DNA of 64,000 nt from Chaetomium olivaceum (GCA_039881045.1 JAYWVB010000009.1:558001-622000), one strand, 5' to 3'. Positions 1-11,908 are shown, counted from the first letter of the stretch. Made by a program: numbers and translations. The notes: generated by a model not told the origin, from the sequence alone.

Positions 1-2
1 GC

Positions 3-2195
3 CACCAGACCAGCTCGTCCGGCTCCTCGTCACTACGGTCGCTAACATCAGCCGACCGGCCCTCGTGGGAGAACTCGCTCGACGGAAAGACGCTGTCGAG
101 GAAATCCTCGGGACGGTCGACATCCAGCAGCATGCCTTCGCGGGAGCGGCCCGATAGCGTGCAGTTATTCGGCAAGACCATCTTCAACCGGAGGCCGAAG
201 GGGAGGCGCGAGAGCAGCGCCCAGAGCTCGTCAAGCTCTATGTATTCGACGGATGCTGCGGGTGACTCCGCGGTGCCGCCTGCTCCAACATCAAGCCGGG
301 ACTCCAGCATCCCGGGGCTTTTTGGCCTTCGCCGGAGCATCAAGCCGGACCAGGCCGCCGAGGCACAGCGCAGACCCAACATCTCGGGGCCGTACAACTT
401 CCAGCATGTGGCCCACACCCAAAAAGAGCAGGCCCTCGATTCGCAACACGGCAGGCTAGGTTCTGAGTTTGCGCATCTTCGAGCGCATGGAGGACCAAAG
501 GAGACCGAAGCACACTTTGCCGACTTCTCGTCCGAGTCGCTCCCACTGGACGAAGAGGACGCCATGACACCTGCTCCCGAATTCCGCCAAACAACAACAA
601 CTCTCACAAGGACGGCATCCGTAATGAGGAAGCATTCGTCGTCTCGGCGCCTTCTGAATCGCTCCCAATCCCAGGAACAATTAAATCTGCATATCCCCCC
701 TCCGCGTCCCCCAAGGTCTCCTGTTGACCAGTTCGCTCCTCATGGTCCTCTTGTACCCCCGCGTGGCCCCAGCCGCGTGTTGGGCGGTCGCCATGAGCGC
801 TTTGACTCGATAGATAGGCCATATGCCGACCCCGGGAGCCCTCCTGCGACATCGTATGGATATACGCCGGATATGGACGTCATCCACGAGCATGCCTATT
901 CTGCGTCCATGAGCCCGCATGACGACGCCAACTGGCCCCTGCCCTGCCCTAGCAGCACCGCTTCCGAATATACACTGCCCAACGTGCCCGAGGAGGATGA
1001 AAATGCCGTGTCAACCAAGAAGAAGTCCCGTGCGAGCGTCGCCAGCAACTCGTCTCTCCGCGGAAGCCAGTCGGTCCCGATGTTGAGGGGTCTTGCCTCC
1101 CGCCAGAATGACGACTCGGGTCGCCGCCCCAGTGATGCTTCCGACACCCTGGGTCGGTTCGATATGTTTGCTGCGCAGATGGCGCTCAAGGAAGCGCTGG
1201 ATGAGAACGGAAACGCGTTGCCTCGGGAGGCTTGGGAGGACGATATCGACTACTGTTATGACCACGAGGCAGAGGCGGATTGCGATTATGAGTGGAGCCG
1301 CCCATCCCTCGAAACATGCAGAGATGCCGACACGGCCACGCCGGTCCACGACCATGGGCGCGGCGTGGAGTCTTACGGGGCCTCTCCCGCATTGCTGATG
1401 CCAGGGCAGTTCGATGTGCCGGCTCTCAGTCCCGTCAGTCAACTTTCTTTGGCAACTCCGCATGAAGCGATCACGCCCACGGTGATTAACAATCCCAAGG
1501 CGTCGAACTTCTCCCTGCCGAGAGTCGACTCCAAGAACCTGCTTCACGTGCGGAAGCCGTCTGACGCGTCCAGCTTCAAAGAATCACACGGCTTCACACT
1601 ATCTCCGTCTCTCCTGATCCCCATGGACTTCCAGCAGCAGATGTTGGCCCACGAGGCGGAAAGGCAAGAAGCTTCTGACTTTGCTTTTCGTCCTTTTGAC
1701 GAGCCCGAGCTGAACATGGACCCATCAGCGCTCCTCCTTCGGTATCGCACCAGCGCTTCGACGACCGGTACCATCGAGAGCAACAGCTCCGCGTTCGATA
1801 AGCACAATTCGACCGCCTCGACGTCGACTGACTACACTCGGCTGACGGCGAGCGTGTCTTCGCTTGACATGGAGCCCTGTCTCCCGACAAGCGAGCCGCT
1901 GCAGCGCTTCCCATCGTTCGAGTCCCACAGCAGGGGCGAGAGCAAGGCTGCCATGCCCACGCTCCCCGAGTCGGAAGAGGCGGCTCAGCCGTCCACCCGC
2001 CGCCCCCATTTCAAGAGCCGCGGCAGCGAGTCCAACCTTGGGAGGATGGCCATGGACGAGCCCTGGCCGGGGAAGCCGAAACCCTCGATTCCGGCGAGAC
2101 GCGGACGTGCCAGGACCACGAGCCTGAGCACGCCGCCGCCCGCGAATCAGTATGCCTTGTTCCCGCAAGTGCAACTGAGTGGGAACCGAATCTAA
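3..2195 (+). CDS. CRIB-domain protein, 5' partial
   Basis: The frame is open from base 3 to a TAA at 2195. The first in-frame ATG is at 132, but the upstream codons encode the same Ser/Arg-rich sequence, so the true start lies outside the window. Counting from that ATG (687 residues), a CRIB-type motif ISGPYNFQHVAH lies at about residues 84-95. CRIB motifs bind GTP-loaded Cdc42 or Rac. No kinase domain follows; the rest is Ser/Pro-rich and probably disordered, with acidic patches around residues 350-400. A role as a Cdc42/Rac effector or scaffold in polarity is inferred from the motif only. No intron was seen within the window. Confidence 0.75.
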   Translation, partial: HQTSSSGSSSLRSLTSADRPSWENSLDGKTLSRKSSGRSTSSSMPSRERPDSVQLFGKTIFNRRPKGRRESSAQSSSSSMYSTDAAGDSAVPPAPTSSRDSSIPGLFGLRRSIKPDQAAEAQRRPNISGPYNFQHVAHTQKEQALDSQHGRLGSEFAHLRAHGGPKETEAHFADFSSESLPLDEEDAMTPAPEFRQTTTTLTRTASVMRKHSSSRRLLNRSQSQEQLNLHIPPPRPPRSPVDQFAPHGPLVPPRGPSRVLGGRHERFDSIDRPYADPGSPPATSYGYTPDMDVIHEHAYSASMSPHDDANWPLPCPSSTASEYTLPNVPEEDENAVSTKKKSRASVASNSSLRGSQSVPMLRGLASRQNDDSGRRPSDASDTLGRFDMFAAQMALKEALDENGNALPREAWEDDIDYCYDHEAEADCDYEWSRPSLETCRDADTATPVHDHGRGVESYGASPALLMPGQFDVPALSPVSQLSLATPHEAITPTVINNPKASNFSLPRVDSKNLLHVRKPSDASSFKESHGFTLSPSLLIPMDFQQQMLAHEAERQEASDFAFRPFDEPELNMDPSALLLRYRTSASTTGTIESNSSAFDKHNSTASTSTDYTRLTASVSSLDMEPCLPTSEPLQRFPSFESHSRGESKAAMPTLPESEEAAQPSTRRPHFKSRGSESNLGRMAMDEPWPGKPKPSIPARRGRARTTSLSTPPPANQYALFPQVQLSGNRI

Positions 2196-2244
2196 ATGGG
2201 CGGGCAATATCAGCACCACACACACGACACAGACCTGCGCATGC

Positions 2245-2262
2245 GCACACACACACACACAG
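2245..2262. repeat. (CA)n microsatellite
   Basis: Nine CA repeats lie just after the CRIB gene stop, presumably in its 3' UTR. Confidence 0.8.
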
Positions 2263-4858
2263 TTATATATATACCGAAACACACACAAATCACTCACCTG
2301 GGATGCAGCACGCTGCTCCCGCCGCCACCAGAGCCCACAGAGAGCTCTGTCGACATACATTTCCTTTTTCGTTAAACACACACTCGTTTTTCTCAATTAG
2401 CATCTGGAAGCGGATGGGAATCAAACCATAGACTTGGGATGGATGGTGCAGGTTTGGCACCAACGGCCGGGCGGCGCAAACTGAAAAGCAGTTGTCATAT
2501 TTTTTCTCCTTACCTCTTGTCCAGGACAGACTTTCGTCCTGTGTTACACCGCTCCGCCTCTTTTCCTTATCTCTCGACTTCTTGACTCTCACTCGAGATC
2601 TTGGTCGCTATCACAATGTCGTCCCCTGACATCATTTTCCTTTTGACACAACACGGTGTGTATGGATTGGATTGGAAAGACTGTACCAGGTTAGGAAAAC
2701 CGCACTCACTGTTCGATATTTTTCCTTTTTTCTTTTGGCTTCGTTTTACATATTCTCCCTCGCCCTTTCGGATCGGACAACCTCTCCTGTGTTCTCCTTG
2801 TCGGCGGCACCAACATCTTTTTTATATCCGCATCGGACGAGAGCGGGCGGGCGGAAGGAAGCATCGATACCACAGCGGCAGCAGCGCCTGGGGAATAGGG
2901 GTGGGATGTATGGGAGAGACGGAAGACCAACAGCACCTTTGGGCCCCCACTCGCCAGTGCATCGGCAACCCAATCACAGCCCAACCCCGTGTCAGCTCAA
3001 CTGAGTTGTCGTGGGAGGGAAACTGGCGAGCCGTAGGGGAGCGTCTTGCTGTTGGATTTTGGGAAACGAAGCGATGACGGATATGATTGATGATGGGAAA
3101 AAGGGGTTTGCTTAAGAAAGAGGGGTGATTGAGGGGTCTTCAATCAAATAAGAAAGGGGAAAGGGGAAAAAGCACACCCAGAAAAGAAGAATAAATCGGT
3201 CGGATTGGGTTGGGTAGACAAGGTAGAAATGGAACTACGGACGGGACGGCGAGGCCACCGCTGTGTATCTGCTTCCAAAAGCGCTCTTCTTGCCTGGTCG
3301 GATTGTGTGTGCATGCACCTTCTGTTGCGCCGCAGACGACCAGGTTATATATAATATACAAAAACATACAACCCACACGCACCATAGCCAGCTCAAACAA
3401 GCAAAAACCCACTGCAAGATCTTGGAGGTCCCACCCTCGTGAGATCTGACATCCAGTTAAAGTTACGGATAGCAGCCCACAAAGCAACGAGCTTGTTTTG
3501 AAGATCCCTCCCCCCCGATCCCACGTGGTCCTGCAAGTCTGAGCTGGCGGCCCAAAACGCCGGCCCTTTTCACCTGCTCGATTGGATTAGGGCTGCAGTA
3601 CAGCCCCAGGGCCAGACGTCATCAATATCATCATTGCCCCCCCTTCTAGTATAGGTGTATCTTCCCCGGATTTGCTAGGGGTGCGAGCCCTGTTGAGGCT
3701 CTGTTGCTGGTTTATGTGGAGATGAACCGGTTGTTGGTTTGGTTTGGGGTACGAGGGGGGGGAAAGGGGGCGGTTGCGGGGAGTATCTTTTATATGTACG
3801 CCATGCTAGCAAGGAACAGGTAAACTATACGAAAGAAAGCAGATGGTATATACTCATATTGATAAACCGCTTCCAAATCGGGCGGGGTCTAGTTAGGTAC
3901 TCAAACCTTTCCATACCACACATGAATTCAGCATATAGCAGGTCTTTCTGGTATCCAAACTTCATTGTTAATCTACCCGTCAAAATTGGTATTAGTTATT
4001 ATTTTATCAATGGATTTAAGTCAAGAAAAAAAGAGGGGGCGATGGTATCCAGCACAGCAAAGGTCACCAGCTCGCCCCCTTTTCGTGGGAGGTAACCGGT
4101 TACGGATCACGGACCTTTGACTACACTGGCGATCTTTTATATTTTTATTCTTTTTCCTACCTCATCTCTCTACGATGCAATGAGATGGCCGACGAGTGGT
4201 TCATATCCGGCCCCGGCGTCCCTCAAGACGGGCGGCCAGCTGTAAGCAAAAGTGTGTTTGGTCGGGTTACAGCGAAGGAAGAGAGATCCATGGCGAGGAG
4301 TTATGGCATGTTAACAGACACGGCGTCTGCGCCTCAACTACGTGTGAGGTGCAAAACACGACAGCAAAGACTGCCCTCGCAAGTCACAACCACGTCCCGG
4401 CAGGCCATCCGATAACACCCACTCGGAGTGTTGATTATACTAGCACAACGGCCACGGCAGGCCTCTTTCGGGTACAGTAACCAAGCCAAACCAAACGCCT
4501 GCCCCTAACCGCCTAAAGACTCCGGTATATAGCCACAAACACAACACACAGCCAGGACAGCCAGCACCCGGAACACCCCAAACTCCTTTAAACGCCACCA
4601 CCCCCGGATTTGGGCGCACACATATTGTGTATAGCGCCCATCCCGCCTTTCTGGCAAGCCGTCAGTCGAACGAAGGCTCAGGTCTTGAAACCATGGCAAC
4701 TCCACCAGACCGACCACCCGCTTCCATCCTCCCAAGCCAAGCCCAGGGGAGACCTAACCCCACCCCCCCAAGCACTGCCATGACGCAGAGATTATGATAT
4801 GTCGGCAGCCAAAGCAACAAATGACCCTCCCAGCAAAACCCCACACCAAGAAAAGCCA

Positions 4859-4891
4859 CCCCCCCCCCCTCGAGAGAGCACCCCCCCCCCC
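4859..4891. repeat. Paired C11 tracts around CTCGAG
   Basis: Two runs of eleven C (4859-4869 and 4881-4891) flank a short spacer containing the palindrome CTCGAG. They lie 14-46 bp beyond the centromeric H3 stop codon, so its 3' UTR would carry two G11 tracts. Confidence 0.7.
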
Positions 4892-4904
4892 AAAGAAACG
4901 GGCG

Positions 4905-5562
4905 TCACACCCACCCCGCGCCGCCCCAGACTCCACGTATCCTCCTCGCAAGCTGGATATCCTTCTGCATGATGGTGACGCGCTTGGCGTGTATGGCACA
5001 CAGGTTGGTGTCCTCGAACAGGTGCACGAGAAAGGCCTCGGCCGCCTCCTGCAGGGCCAGGATCGCCTGGGACTGCCAGCGGAGCTCTTCGGCGGAGGGC
5101 TGGTATTGGAGGGCGATTTCGCGGACCTGGATTGTGAAGGAAGGGAGATATGTTAGTGGGCGGTGATTGGGTTGGGTTTGAGACAAGAGGGAGGGGAGGG
5201 GGGGGAGAAAGGACGGGAAACCGTACCAGACGGGAGAAAGGGAGCTTCAACATGAGGAGATCGGTGTTGGCCTGGTAGCGGCGGATTTCTTTGAGCGCGA
5301 GGGTGCCTGGGTGGTAGCGGCGCTTTTTGCGTTGCGGCACGGGGTCGCCTGCTTTGGGGGGGTTAGCAAGAAATGGAGGGGAATTGAATGCTTGGTGGGG
5401 GAGGGGAGCGAACGTACGTTGTACGTTGCTGTGTCTTGGCCTCTTCGCTGCTGTTGCCGCCGCCGCCGCTGCTGCTGCCGCTGCTGGTGGTCGCCCGCGA
5501 CCCCGAGGTGAAGCTGCCACTGCACCGCCCGAGACTCGTTGCTTGGCTTTTTGGGGGGCCAT
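4905..5562 (-). CDS. cenH3: Centromeric histone H3 (CENP-A/Cse4 type)
   Basis: Three exons in transcript order: 5418-5562, 5227-5348, 4905-5126 (145+122+222 nt, 162 residues, all phases agree). Donors are GTACGT and GTACGG; the first intron has a GCTAAC branch point. The N-terminal tail is unlike canonical H3 and has an alanine-rich block. The histone fold begins at RRYHPGTLALKEIRRYQ and ends with DTNLCAIHAKRVTIM and DIQLARRIRG. The loop-1 region (QYQPSAEELRWQSQ) is longer than in H3, a known hallmark of the centromere-targeting domain. It replaces H3 in centromeric nucleosomes and is normally an essential single-copy gene. It is divergent from the Derlin gene with a shared upstream region of about 1 kb. 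Confidence 0.93.
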
Positions 5563-6541
5563 CTTGCTGGCTGGACGTGGTCCAAGGGGCGAGCTAAGGG
5601 TGTAGTAAGCTATGCGCGAGGGATTGGCGCAATCCGTGGGCGTAGTCAAGAGCTGGACAGGGACTCGAGAGGATGATAGGGAGCTCGAGGTGTTTTGCGA
5701 TAGAGAGATAAGGCCTGGTGCTGGCGCAAATGGAATCGCCAAAAAGGAAAGCGGTATCGCTAAAAGCTGGTATCGCAAAAGGATGCTTGGAAGTACTTCA
5801 CACAAAGTGAAGGCCGGATCTACTCGCAAAAGTCGAATGTGACAAAGGTTCAATTGGAAAAGGAATCCGGGAGGTTGGGAGCTTGAATTGAACTTCTGTG
5901 ACCCGCACTTGGTGGGACTGAGCACGCGCGCCATGGACGCGACTGAACAGACAGGGGGTTTAATGGGGTGGCTAGGCATCAGGGAAATGGCACCAGCCAC
6001 ATGTTAGTGCATCTGCCTTTCCCTTGAGTGAGAATATCATATAATATCGGATACATGCATATGTGGCTTTCTCCCTAACTGGCGTTATCGGATCCTCTCT
6101 GGCAGCCACCCCGGCTCGCTTGCCGAGCTCGCCGCCCGTCTCGGCGTACTAACACCCGCTGATGAAAGATACCGTTGGAGAGAAAGGACACCTCAGCATC
6201 ACCGCGATTCATCAGCAACTCTACGAGGAGCCCACTCCAAACCACCACACCAACTCCGCAACTTTCCACGTCGGCTATTAGGTCGGCTGCGGTGCACATG
6301 CGTCCATCCAGCACAGCGCTCCAACTTTAACTGCAAATCGCAGCCTGCGACTGCGCCATCCTAGCAAAGCCCGCTGGGCCGCTATCGCATTCCGTAAACC
6401 GCAACTATCTACGAAGTACCATACGGAATACCGACCTAGGCACGTCAGGGTTTCAGTGTGATAAGTCGCCTGCCCGCCCCGTGTTTTCCGCAGCCACCAC
6501 GACATCTGCACTCAATTGCGCCTGCAATTTCGCAAAACAAA
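5563..6541. other. Intergenic between divergent genes
   Basis: This is the upstream region shared by centromeric H3 (-) and Derlin (+), so it should contain both promoters. No convincing ORF or named site was found in it. Confidence 0.6.
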
Positions 6542-7428
6542 ATGGATCAAATAATGGGCGGCGAGGGGGGCTTCCCTCTCGAAACATGGTTCTGGGAGAT
6601 GCCCATCTGCACGAGATGGTGGACAACCGCGACAGTCCTGACCAGCGGCCTGGTGCAGTGCCAACTGGTTACCCCATTCCAGCTCTTCTACAGCTACCGC
6701 ACAGTCTTCCAAAAGTCAGAGGTGAGTCCAGGACGAACCCCTCCCCAACCGCCGCAATCGCATCGCATCCAATCCGCTCATGCTAACCCCACTATCTCAA
6801 ACAGTACTGGCGCCTCCTCACCACCTTCCTCTACTTCGGCCCCTTCTCCATCGACCTCCTCTTCCACGTCTACTTCCTGCAGCGCTACGCGCGCCTTCTC
6901 GAGGAGACCTCGGGCCGGTCGTCGGCCTACTTCTCGTGGCTCCTCGTCTACGCCATGACAAGCCTGCTCCTCCTGTCGCCCTTTGTCGCCATGCCCTTCC
7001 TCGGCCACCCGCTGTCGTCCACCCTCGTGTATATCTGGTCGCGCCGCAACCCGGACACGCTCATGAGCTTTTTGGGTCTGCTGGTGTTTCGCGCCCCCTA
7101 CCTGCCGTGGGTGTTGATGGGCATCAGCTTCGTGCTGCACGGCACTATTCCGAAGGATGAGTTCATGGGCGTGATTATTGGCCATGTCTGGTACTTCTTC
7201 AACGATGTGTACCCGCCCCTGCACGGTGGATCGCGCCCGTTGGACCCGCCCATGTGGTGGCGCCGACTGTTTGGTGAGTGATTTCGGGGTGGTTGGGTTG
7301 ACTATGCTGTGCCAGGCCGTACTGACTCTGTCACAGAGGGGCGACCGCGCGATGATGAGACGGCCAACGGTATCAACAACGAGATCGCTGTCGCCGGGGC
7401 TGAGGTCCCTCCGCCGGAAGTGATGTGA
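6542..7428 (+). CDS. Derlin (Der1-like ERAD protein)
   Basis: Exons 6542-6721, 6805-7273 and 7337-7428 join to 246 residues with consistent phases. Introns start GTGAGT and end CAG; the first has a GCTAAC branch point. Derlins are catalytically dead rhomboid-family membrane proteins that help move misfolded proteins out of the ER. Family features seen are the WR motif (YWRLLTTFLYFG) at the start of exon 2, about four to six hydrophobic segments, and the C-terminal block IIGHVWYFFNDVYPPL. There is no rhomboid GxSG serine motif. The C-terminal tail is acidic and short. The reading frame is intact. Confidence 0.93.
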
Positions 7429-7880
7429 GGAGGGATGACCGAGCAAGGGTGCGGCAGTGCGCATGCTCGAGGGTAAGTGGACTTTTGCGACATACAATTC
7501 AATTTCGGGGGCTTGGCGTTGAAGGAGGTTCCATACATTACAGAGGGTACTTTATGAGCATTGCATACAACACTGGCGTTGGGGTCGGGGTTGGGTTGGG
7601 AGGGCCATGCCCTGGGTAAGGACCGAGGTATCACAGGACAACGTGTGAGGATGCTGGTGTAGCATAAAGACCTCCGAATTTCCCAACTCCACCTCTTAGG
7701 GTTATTTAGCAGGCGGGTTTTTGCATGTTGACGGCCTGGTAAAGAGGGTTACTGTGCGGCGATCGAGCGAGCAAAACAGTAGACAAGGTAGCACGAGCGG
7801 GATGACTCAAAGTTAAACAATTTCGACAAACTTCGCATTGACTAGTACATCACTCGTGGTGTCTAAAACATGCCAACTCC
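7429..7880. other. Convergent 3' intergenic
   Basis: This is the tail-to-tail spacer between Derlin (+) and acireductone dioxygenase (-). Nothing beyond likely UTR sequence was seen. Confidence 0.6.
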
Positions 7881-8733
7881 CTACGCCAGGAACTGCGAAA
7901 CATACTCCTTGCGGTATGGGTTCGCGTCCAGGTCCTCGGATCGGTTCAGCGGTGTCCATTTTGGCTCTTCCTTGAACAGGCGCATCGCGTGGATGTACTA
8001 CCATGTGTTAGCATTGGCTGTCCCTTGGTCATCTCTGGCTCTCTAACTCGGCACTTACGTTGCTCTCATCCGTCGTAAACCGATGGTAGATTCCTGCGGG
8101 CAGAATAATCAAGTCGTCCTGTTCTATCGTTAGCCTGATGAGCCCCAACAACCCCCTTTCCCACTACCACCACCACCACACCACCACCACCTCACCATCC
8201 CCAAAAAAGCAACAAAGCCAAAAAAAAAAAAACCGAAAGAGAAAGAAAACCAACCTTCTCCAACGCGATCCTCACCCACCGATCCCCGCGATCCCTCACG
8301 TCAAAATACCCCCTCCCGCCCCTCACATAGCGAATCTCTTCGTCCTCGTGCAGGTGCTCGTCAAAGAACTGCCGCACTTTGGCCTCGTACACGTCGCCCA
8401 TCGTCTCGGGCGACACCTTGATCTCGTCCCGGTTCTGGTACCCGCGCTCGTCGGCCAGCGCGTCCACGCCCGCCAGCGACGCGATCCGGAAGTACAGCAC
8501 CCCGAGCGAGGCCAGCTCGGCGGTGCTGAGGACGCAGAGTCGGTGTCGTGCGGTAGGCGTTGGTCGCCCTGGGTAGTTTTTTTTGTTAGTTTTGTTTTTT
8601 TTGATGATGGTGGTGGTGGTCTTGGTGAGGGATTGCGTGATTTTGGCTTGGGAAGGGGTGGAAAGGGAGGAGGGTTGGGGGTTGGATGTGCTTGGGGAGC
8701 TTACGGGGAGGTCGTCGTAAAAGTAGCCCTCAT
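7881..8733 (-). CDS. ADI1: Acireductone dioxygenase, two frameshifts
   Basis: Exons in transcript order: 8705-8733, 8255-8568, 8059-8118, 7881-7997. The length totals 520 nt, two short of a 174-codon frame. The enzyme oxidises acireductone in the methionine salvage pathway using a bound metal. The cupin metal ligands are visible: EHLHEDEEIRY in exon 2 and IYHRF in exon 3. The C-terminus (RLFKEEPKWTPLNRS) also fits the family. Two single-base losses are needed to align the N-terminus: just after the ATG (about 8726) and after the GDQRLPHDT block (about 8536). Two hits in one short gene could mean pseudogenisation, but similar indels occur in neighbouring genes, so sequence error is more likely. 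Confidence 0.85.
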
Positions 8734-10696
8734 TTTCTGGTGATGGGGGGTTGTGAGTATGATGGTGTTGATGCGCTGTGTTCTTGGCTCGAAGGTGGAT
8801 GAGTTGACAGCGTGAGTGAGTTATGAAGCGAATAAGGCGGGGCACCCAGCTTAAATCTGGTGGTGAGGGGCACGAATTTGCGCAAGATCGCCCACAGTGA
8901 TGGTGAGATTTGGGATTTGTTACTCAGCAGTGGCACGCTTGTAAATCTGGATTTGGTATTGGCTAAAATCTACAGATCGTCTCACGAATTAGCAAACACT
9001 GCTACCTTCGTGAACCACAACAAGTCGGTTGAGCCTTGGATTGCGCCATTCGTGTCGCTATCGATAAGCGAGAGGGAAGAAGTGCCAAGAGATGTCTCCA
9101 TTTCCAAGGTTGCTTGGCTCGTCGTGTGTAAGTCGAATCACGTGTCTCCCTAAACGTCCAGGTCCGAATGTCTTCTGCTCCTCGTAGAGAGATGGGATCT
9201 AAGATGCCAAGTTTTTTTTATGTGGCATATTATGAGGTCTTTAAAATAATCCTTGGGATTTGTCTTTTTTTAAGCGACTTAAACTAGGTCCTGCGCCTTG
9301 ACTCCGGCAAACCACTCGAACAAGGACCACGGCTCACCAGTGGGTCTGGCCGGTGATGACTAGGCAGTGAACAGACCAGCCTAAGGGCCGTCGAGGGTAT
9401 ATATTAGATTCAACTTTCAGTATTGAAAATCGGCCCCGGTGAAAGTAGCGCTATCACCAGGGTGCCGTCTGCCTCATAGAGCGCCGAAGCGCAGGTTCCA
9501 CGGAGCCGCGGGTTCGAGCAGACTCGGGGGCAGTTGAAAAAAATCAAGATAGGGTTTTTTCGTAACCAGAGTTCACTAGGGGCACCTAGAAAGACCTGGT
9601 GAGCTTTTTTGTCGTTTGGTCGGTCGAACACCTCATCCTTCCCTGTGCCCATCCCTCCCCATCTCTATTTGTTTCTTTCCTCTCCATTTAATCTATCCAT
9701 GCTCGTTATCATCATTAGTTGCTTTCTTTATTGATGTTTTTCTCTATCATTTCCCCCCTTACACCCACTCATTCATTCCACCACTGCATCAAAAAATGCT
9801 ACACCCATCAACCACATCATAAGTACCTCCCTTTATCTCCTCTTCCCCTTCTTCTCTTTTGTTTACCACCACGGCCTCTCCCACGACCAACACATCCACA
9901 CCCGCCACCAAACCCACCATCGCGTCTCATCTCTCATCTTCCGCCATTTCCCCCTCATCACCCCATCCTCCAACTTCTGAAAATTTAACGTCACACGGAA
10001 TAGGAATCTTCATTACTGGTCAAATCTAGCTTTCCAATACCTCTTCCACAGACACCACTACTCGGTCAATCTAGCCGATGTTTGTCAAGCACCCGGCGTT
10101 TTAGTACTGGCATACATACGGTATTGGGCCACCTTGTTGGCTGTGTGCTGCCTGAAACCATGGTTGGCTGGGTTACCTAATACCGGGCTTGTGGAGGAAG
10201 GGTTGGTTGGACCTTGCAGTGAACATAACCCAGTTTCTTGCTGTCGATGGTGTTTCGTCCCTGACAACCTCAAACCCCGTCGTCTACTTTGCCCTGTGAC
10301 CTGCAGCACGATCTCCTGTGCTAGGCCTCCATCAGGAGCGTCGAGAGGTGAGGTTGTCTCCGCCAAGTTCAAGTGGACCTTCGTCGAATGCAGGGGAGAC
10401 CGCCAAGACATTAGCTCCCCCACACGGCCTTCAACCGCCGGCTCCATCCCTCATTCATTCATCCACATATTGTCTAGAGCGAGAACCCGACGTGTCGGTA
10501 TTTCTATATCCGAACCCACGAAACATACCATGAGTTGAAGACTGACTAGGCGGGCGCATGCGGATTGGAATTGGCATCGCCTCGCCGTTTGAACCTTGCT
10601 TCCATTCGCTTCCGTTACCTAGCATTCAACCCCACCAAGCCATATTCAGACTTCAAGACCGTTGACCATCAAACACACCTGCCCGCACTATCCGGA
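8734..10696. other. Intergenic, no gene seen
   Basis: About 2 kb between divergently placed genes. It includes a C/T-rich stretch at roughly 9640-9960 and AT-richer sequence around 9200-9290. The ORFs here are short and of low complexity. It likely holds the promoters of the dioxygenase and dehydrogenase genes. Confidence 0.55.
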
Positions 10697-11908
10697 ATGG
10701 ATACCCGGAGTATACACGATGGGGGATCCGTCGCCGGATCAGACCCTTCCAAGATGAGGCTCCAGCTTCCGGCAAGCTGCGACCCTCCGCAGCCCGGGGC
10801 AGCCGTAAAGCCGCTCGTCTGGATCGTGCGCACCCCTCCTCAACCTCAACCCACCTAGCCACCACCTAACCATATTCCCAGGTCTTTGGCGGCACCGGCC
10901 ACATGGGCCGCTCACTGGTCAAGTCAGCCCTCAACCACGGCGACCTGGTGACCACAGTTGGGCGCGTGCTTGAGACATCCCCCGAGGCGATCGCGACGCT
11001 CAACAGCGACACGTGCCTGGGCCAGCTGTGCGACGTGCGCGACGGCGCGTCGGTGGCGCGCGTGATCCAGCGCACCCTGGCCCGCTTCGGTCGCATCGAC
11101 TGCATCGCCAACTGCTCGGGCTACGGCGTCATCGGCGCCTGCGAGGACCAGGACGAGCACGAGCTGCGCAACCAGTTCGAGACCAACTTCATGGGCGTCC
11201 TGCACATCGTCCAGGCCAGCCTGCCGTATTTTCGCCAGCAGAATGGTGGCCGCTATCTTATTTTTAGCTCTACCTCGGGCGCCCTGGGTGTGCCGGGGCT
11301 CGGCCCCTACTGCGCGTCCAAGTACGCTGTCGAGGGGTTGATCGAGGCCATGCTGTATGAGGTTGACTCGTTTAATATCAAGGCGACGCTGGTCGAGCCC
11401 GGGTTGGTCAGGCGGGATGAGCCGGACTCCAAGACGAACCCCCTGCCTACCTGGGGCCATTTCCTGATCAAGCCCGCCAGCGAGGCCTACTCGCACGCGA
11501 CGTCGCCTGCCTGCTCTACACGCTAAGCGGATGGTGCAGTGGCTCGGCGACAAGCAGCCCACGAGCGCGGTCAAGTGCGCTGAGTTGGTATGGCAGCTCG
11601 GCCACTGCTCGTACCCGCCGCTGAGGCTGTTGCTGGGGAGCTACGCCATCGAGAGTATCCGGGATCGATTGCGGTCGGTCACGGAGGAGTTGGAAGACTG
11701 GAAGCACCTCAACTATCCCGTCCCCCCGGATGCGCCGGGCGCGGAGAGGGGCGACAAGACGGACGAGGGCGATGATAAGGAGGAAAGGGGGGATAGAGGA
11801 GAGCGGGATGAGGCTGAAGAGAGAGAGGGCGAAGAGGACAAGGAGCCGGAGGATGAGGTCATGGAGGGGATGACACCTGAGCCAAAGGAATCAGAGGGTG
11901 CGCAATGA
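10697..11908 (+). CDS. Short-chain dehydrogenase/reductase, one frameshift
   Basis: Exon 1 is 10697-10825 and exon 2 starts at 10882; the intron starts GTGCGC and ends CCCAG. The Rossmann glycine motif (VFGGTGHMG) spans the junction. The SDR catalytic pattern is visible: the ANCSGYG turn, the SSTSG serine and YCASK (Tyr and Lys). The frame then breaks near 11505-11520, and the family-typical C-terminus (RMVQWLGDKQPTSAVKCAEL) continues in another frame to a TGA at 11908. One surplus base, or two missing, explains it. The corrected length would be about 384 residues, ending in an unusually acidic Glu/Asp/Lys tail. The substrate is unknown. The start is the first ATG compatible with the Rossmann exon and is less certain. 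Confidence 0.75.

Larger units (their letters stand above)
2196..4904. other. Intergenic, no gene seen
   Basis: This stretch lies between the CRIB gene and the convergent centromeric H3 gene. It holds a CA-dinucleotide tract at 2245-2262, a G-run cluster at 3746-3781 and two C11 tracts just downstream of the H3 stop. The ORFs here are short, low in complexity and have no recognisable motif. It probably contains both 3' UTRs. Confidence 0.6.

Noticed and set aside
2601..3077. 158-codon ORF after the CRIB gene
   Set aside because: It overlaps ORFs in the other frames equally well, has no motif and has no splice support.
8138..8743. 201-codon plus-strand ORF
   Set aside because: It is antisense to acireductone dioxygenase exon 2 and begins in homopolymer intron sequence.
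9490..9530. GGTTCGAG word resembling a tRNA B-box
   Set aside because: The TTC-loop consensus fails after the first eight bases, and no A-box or stem structure is nearby.
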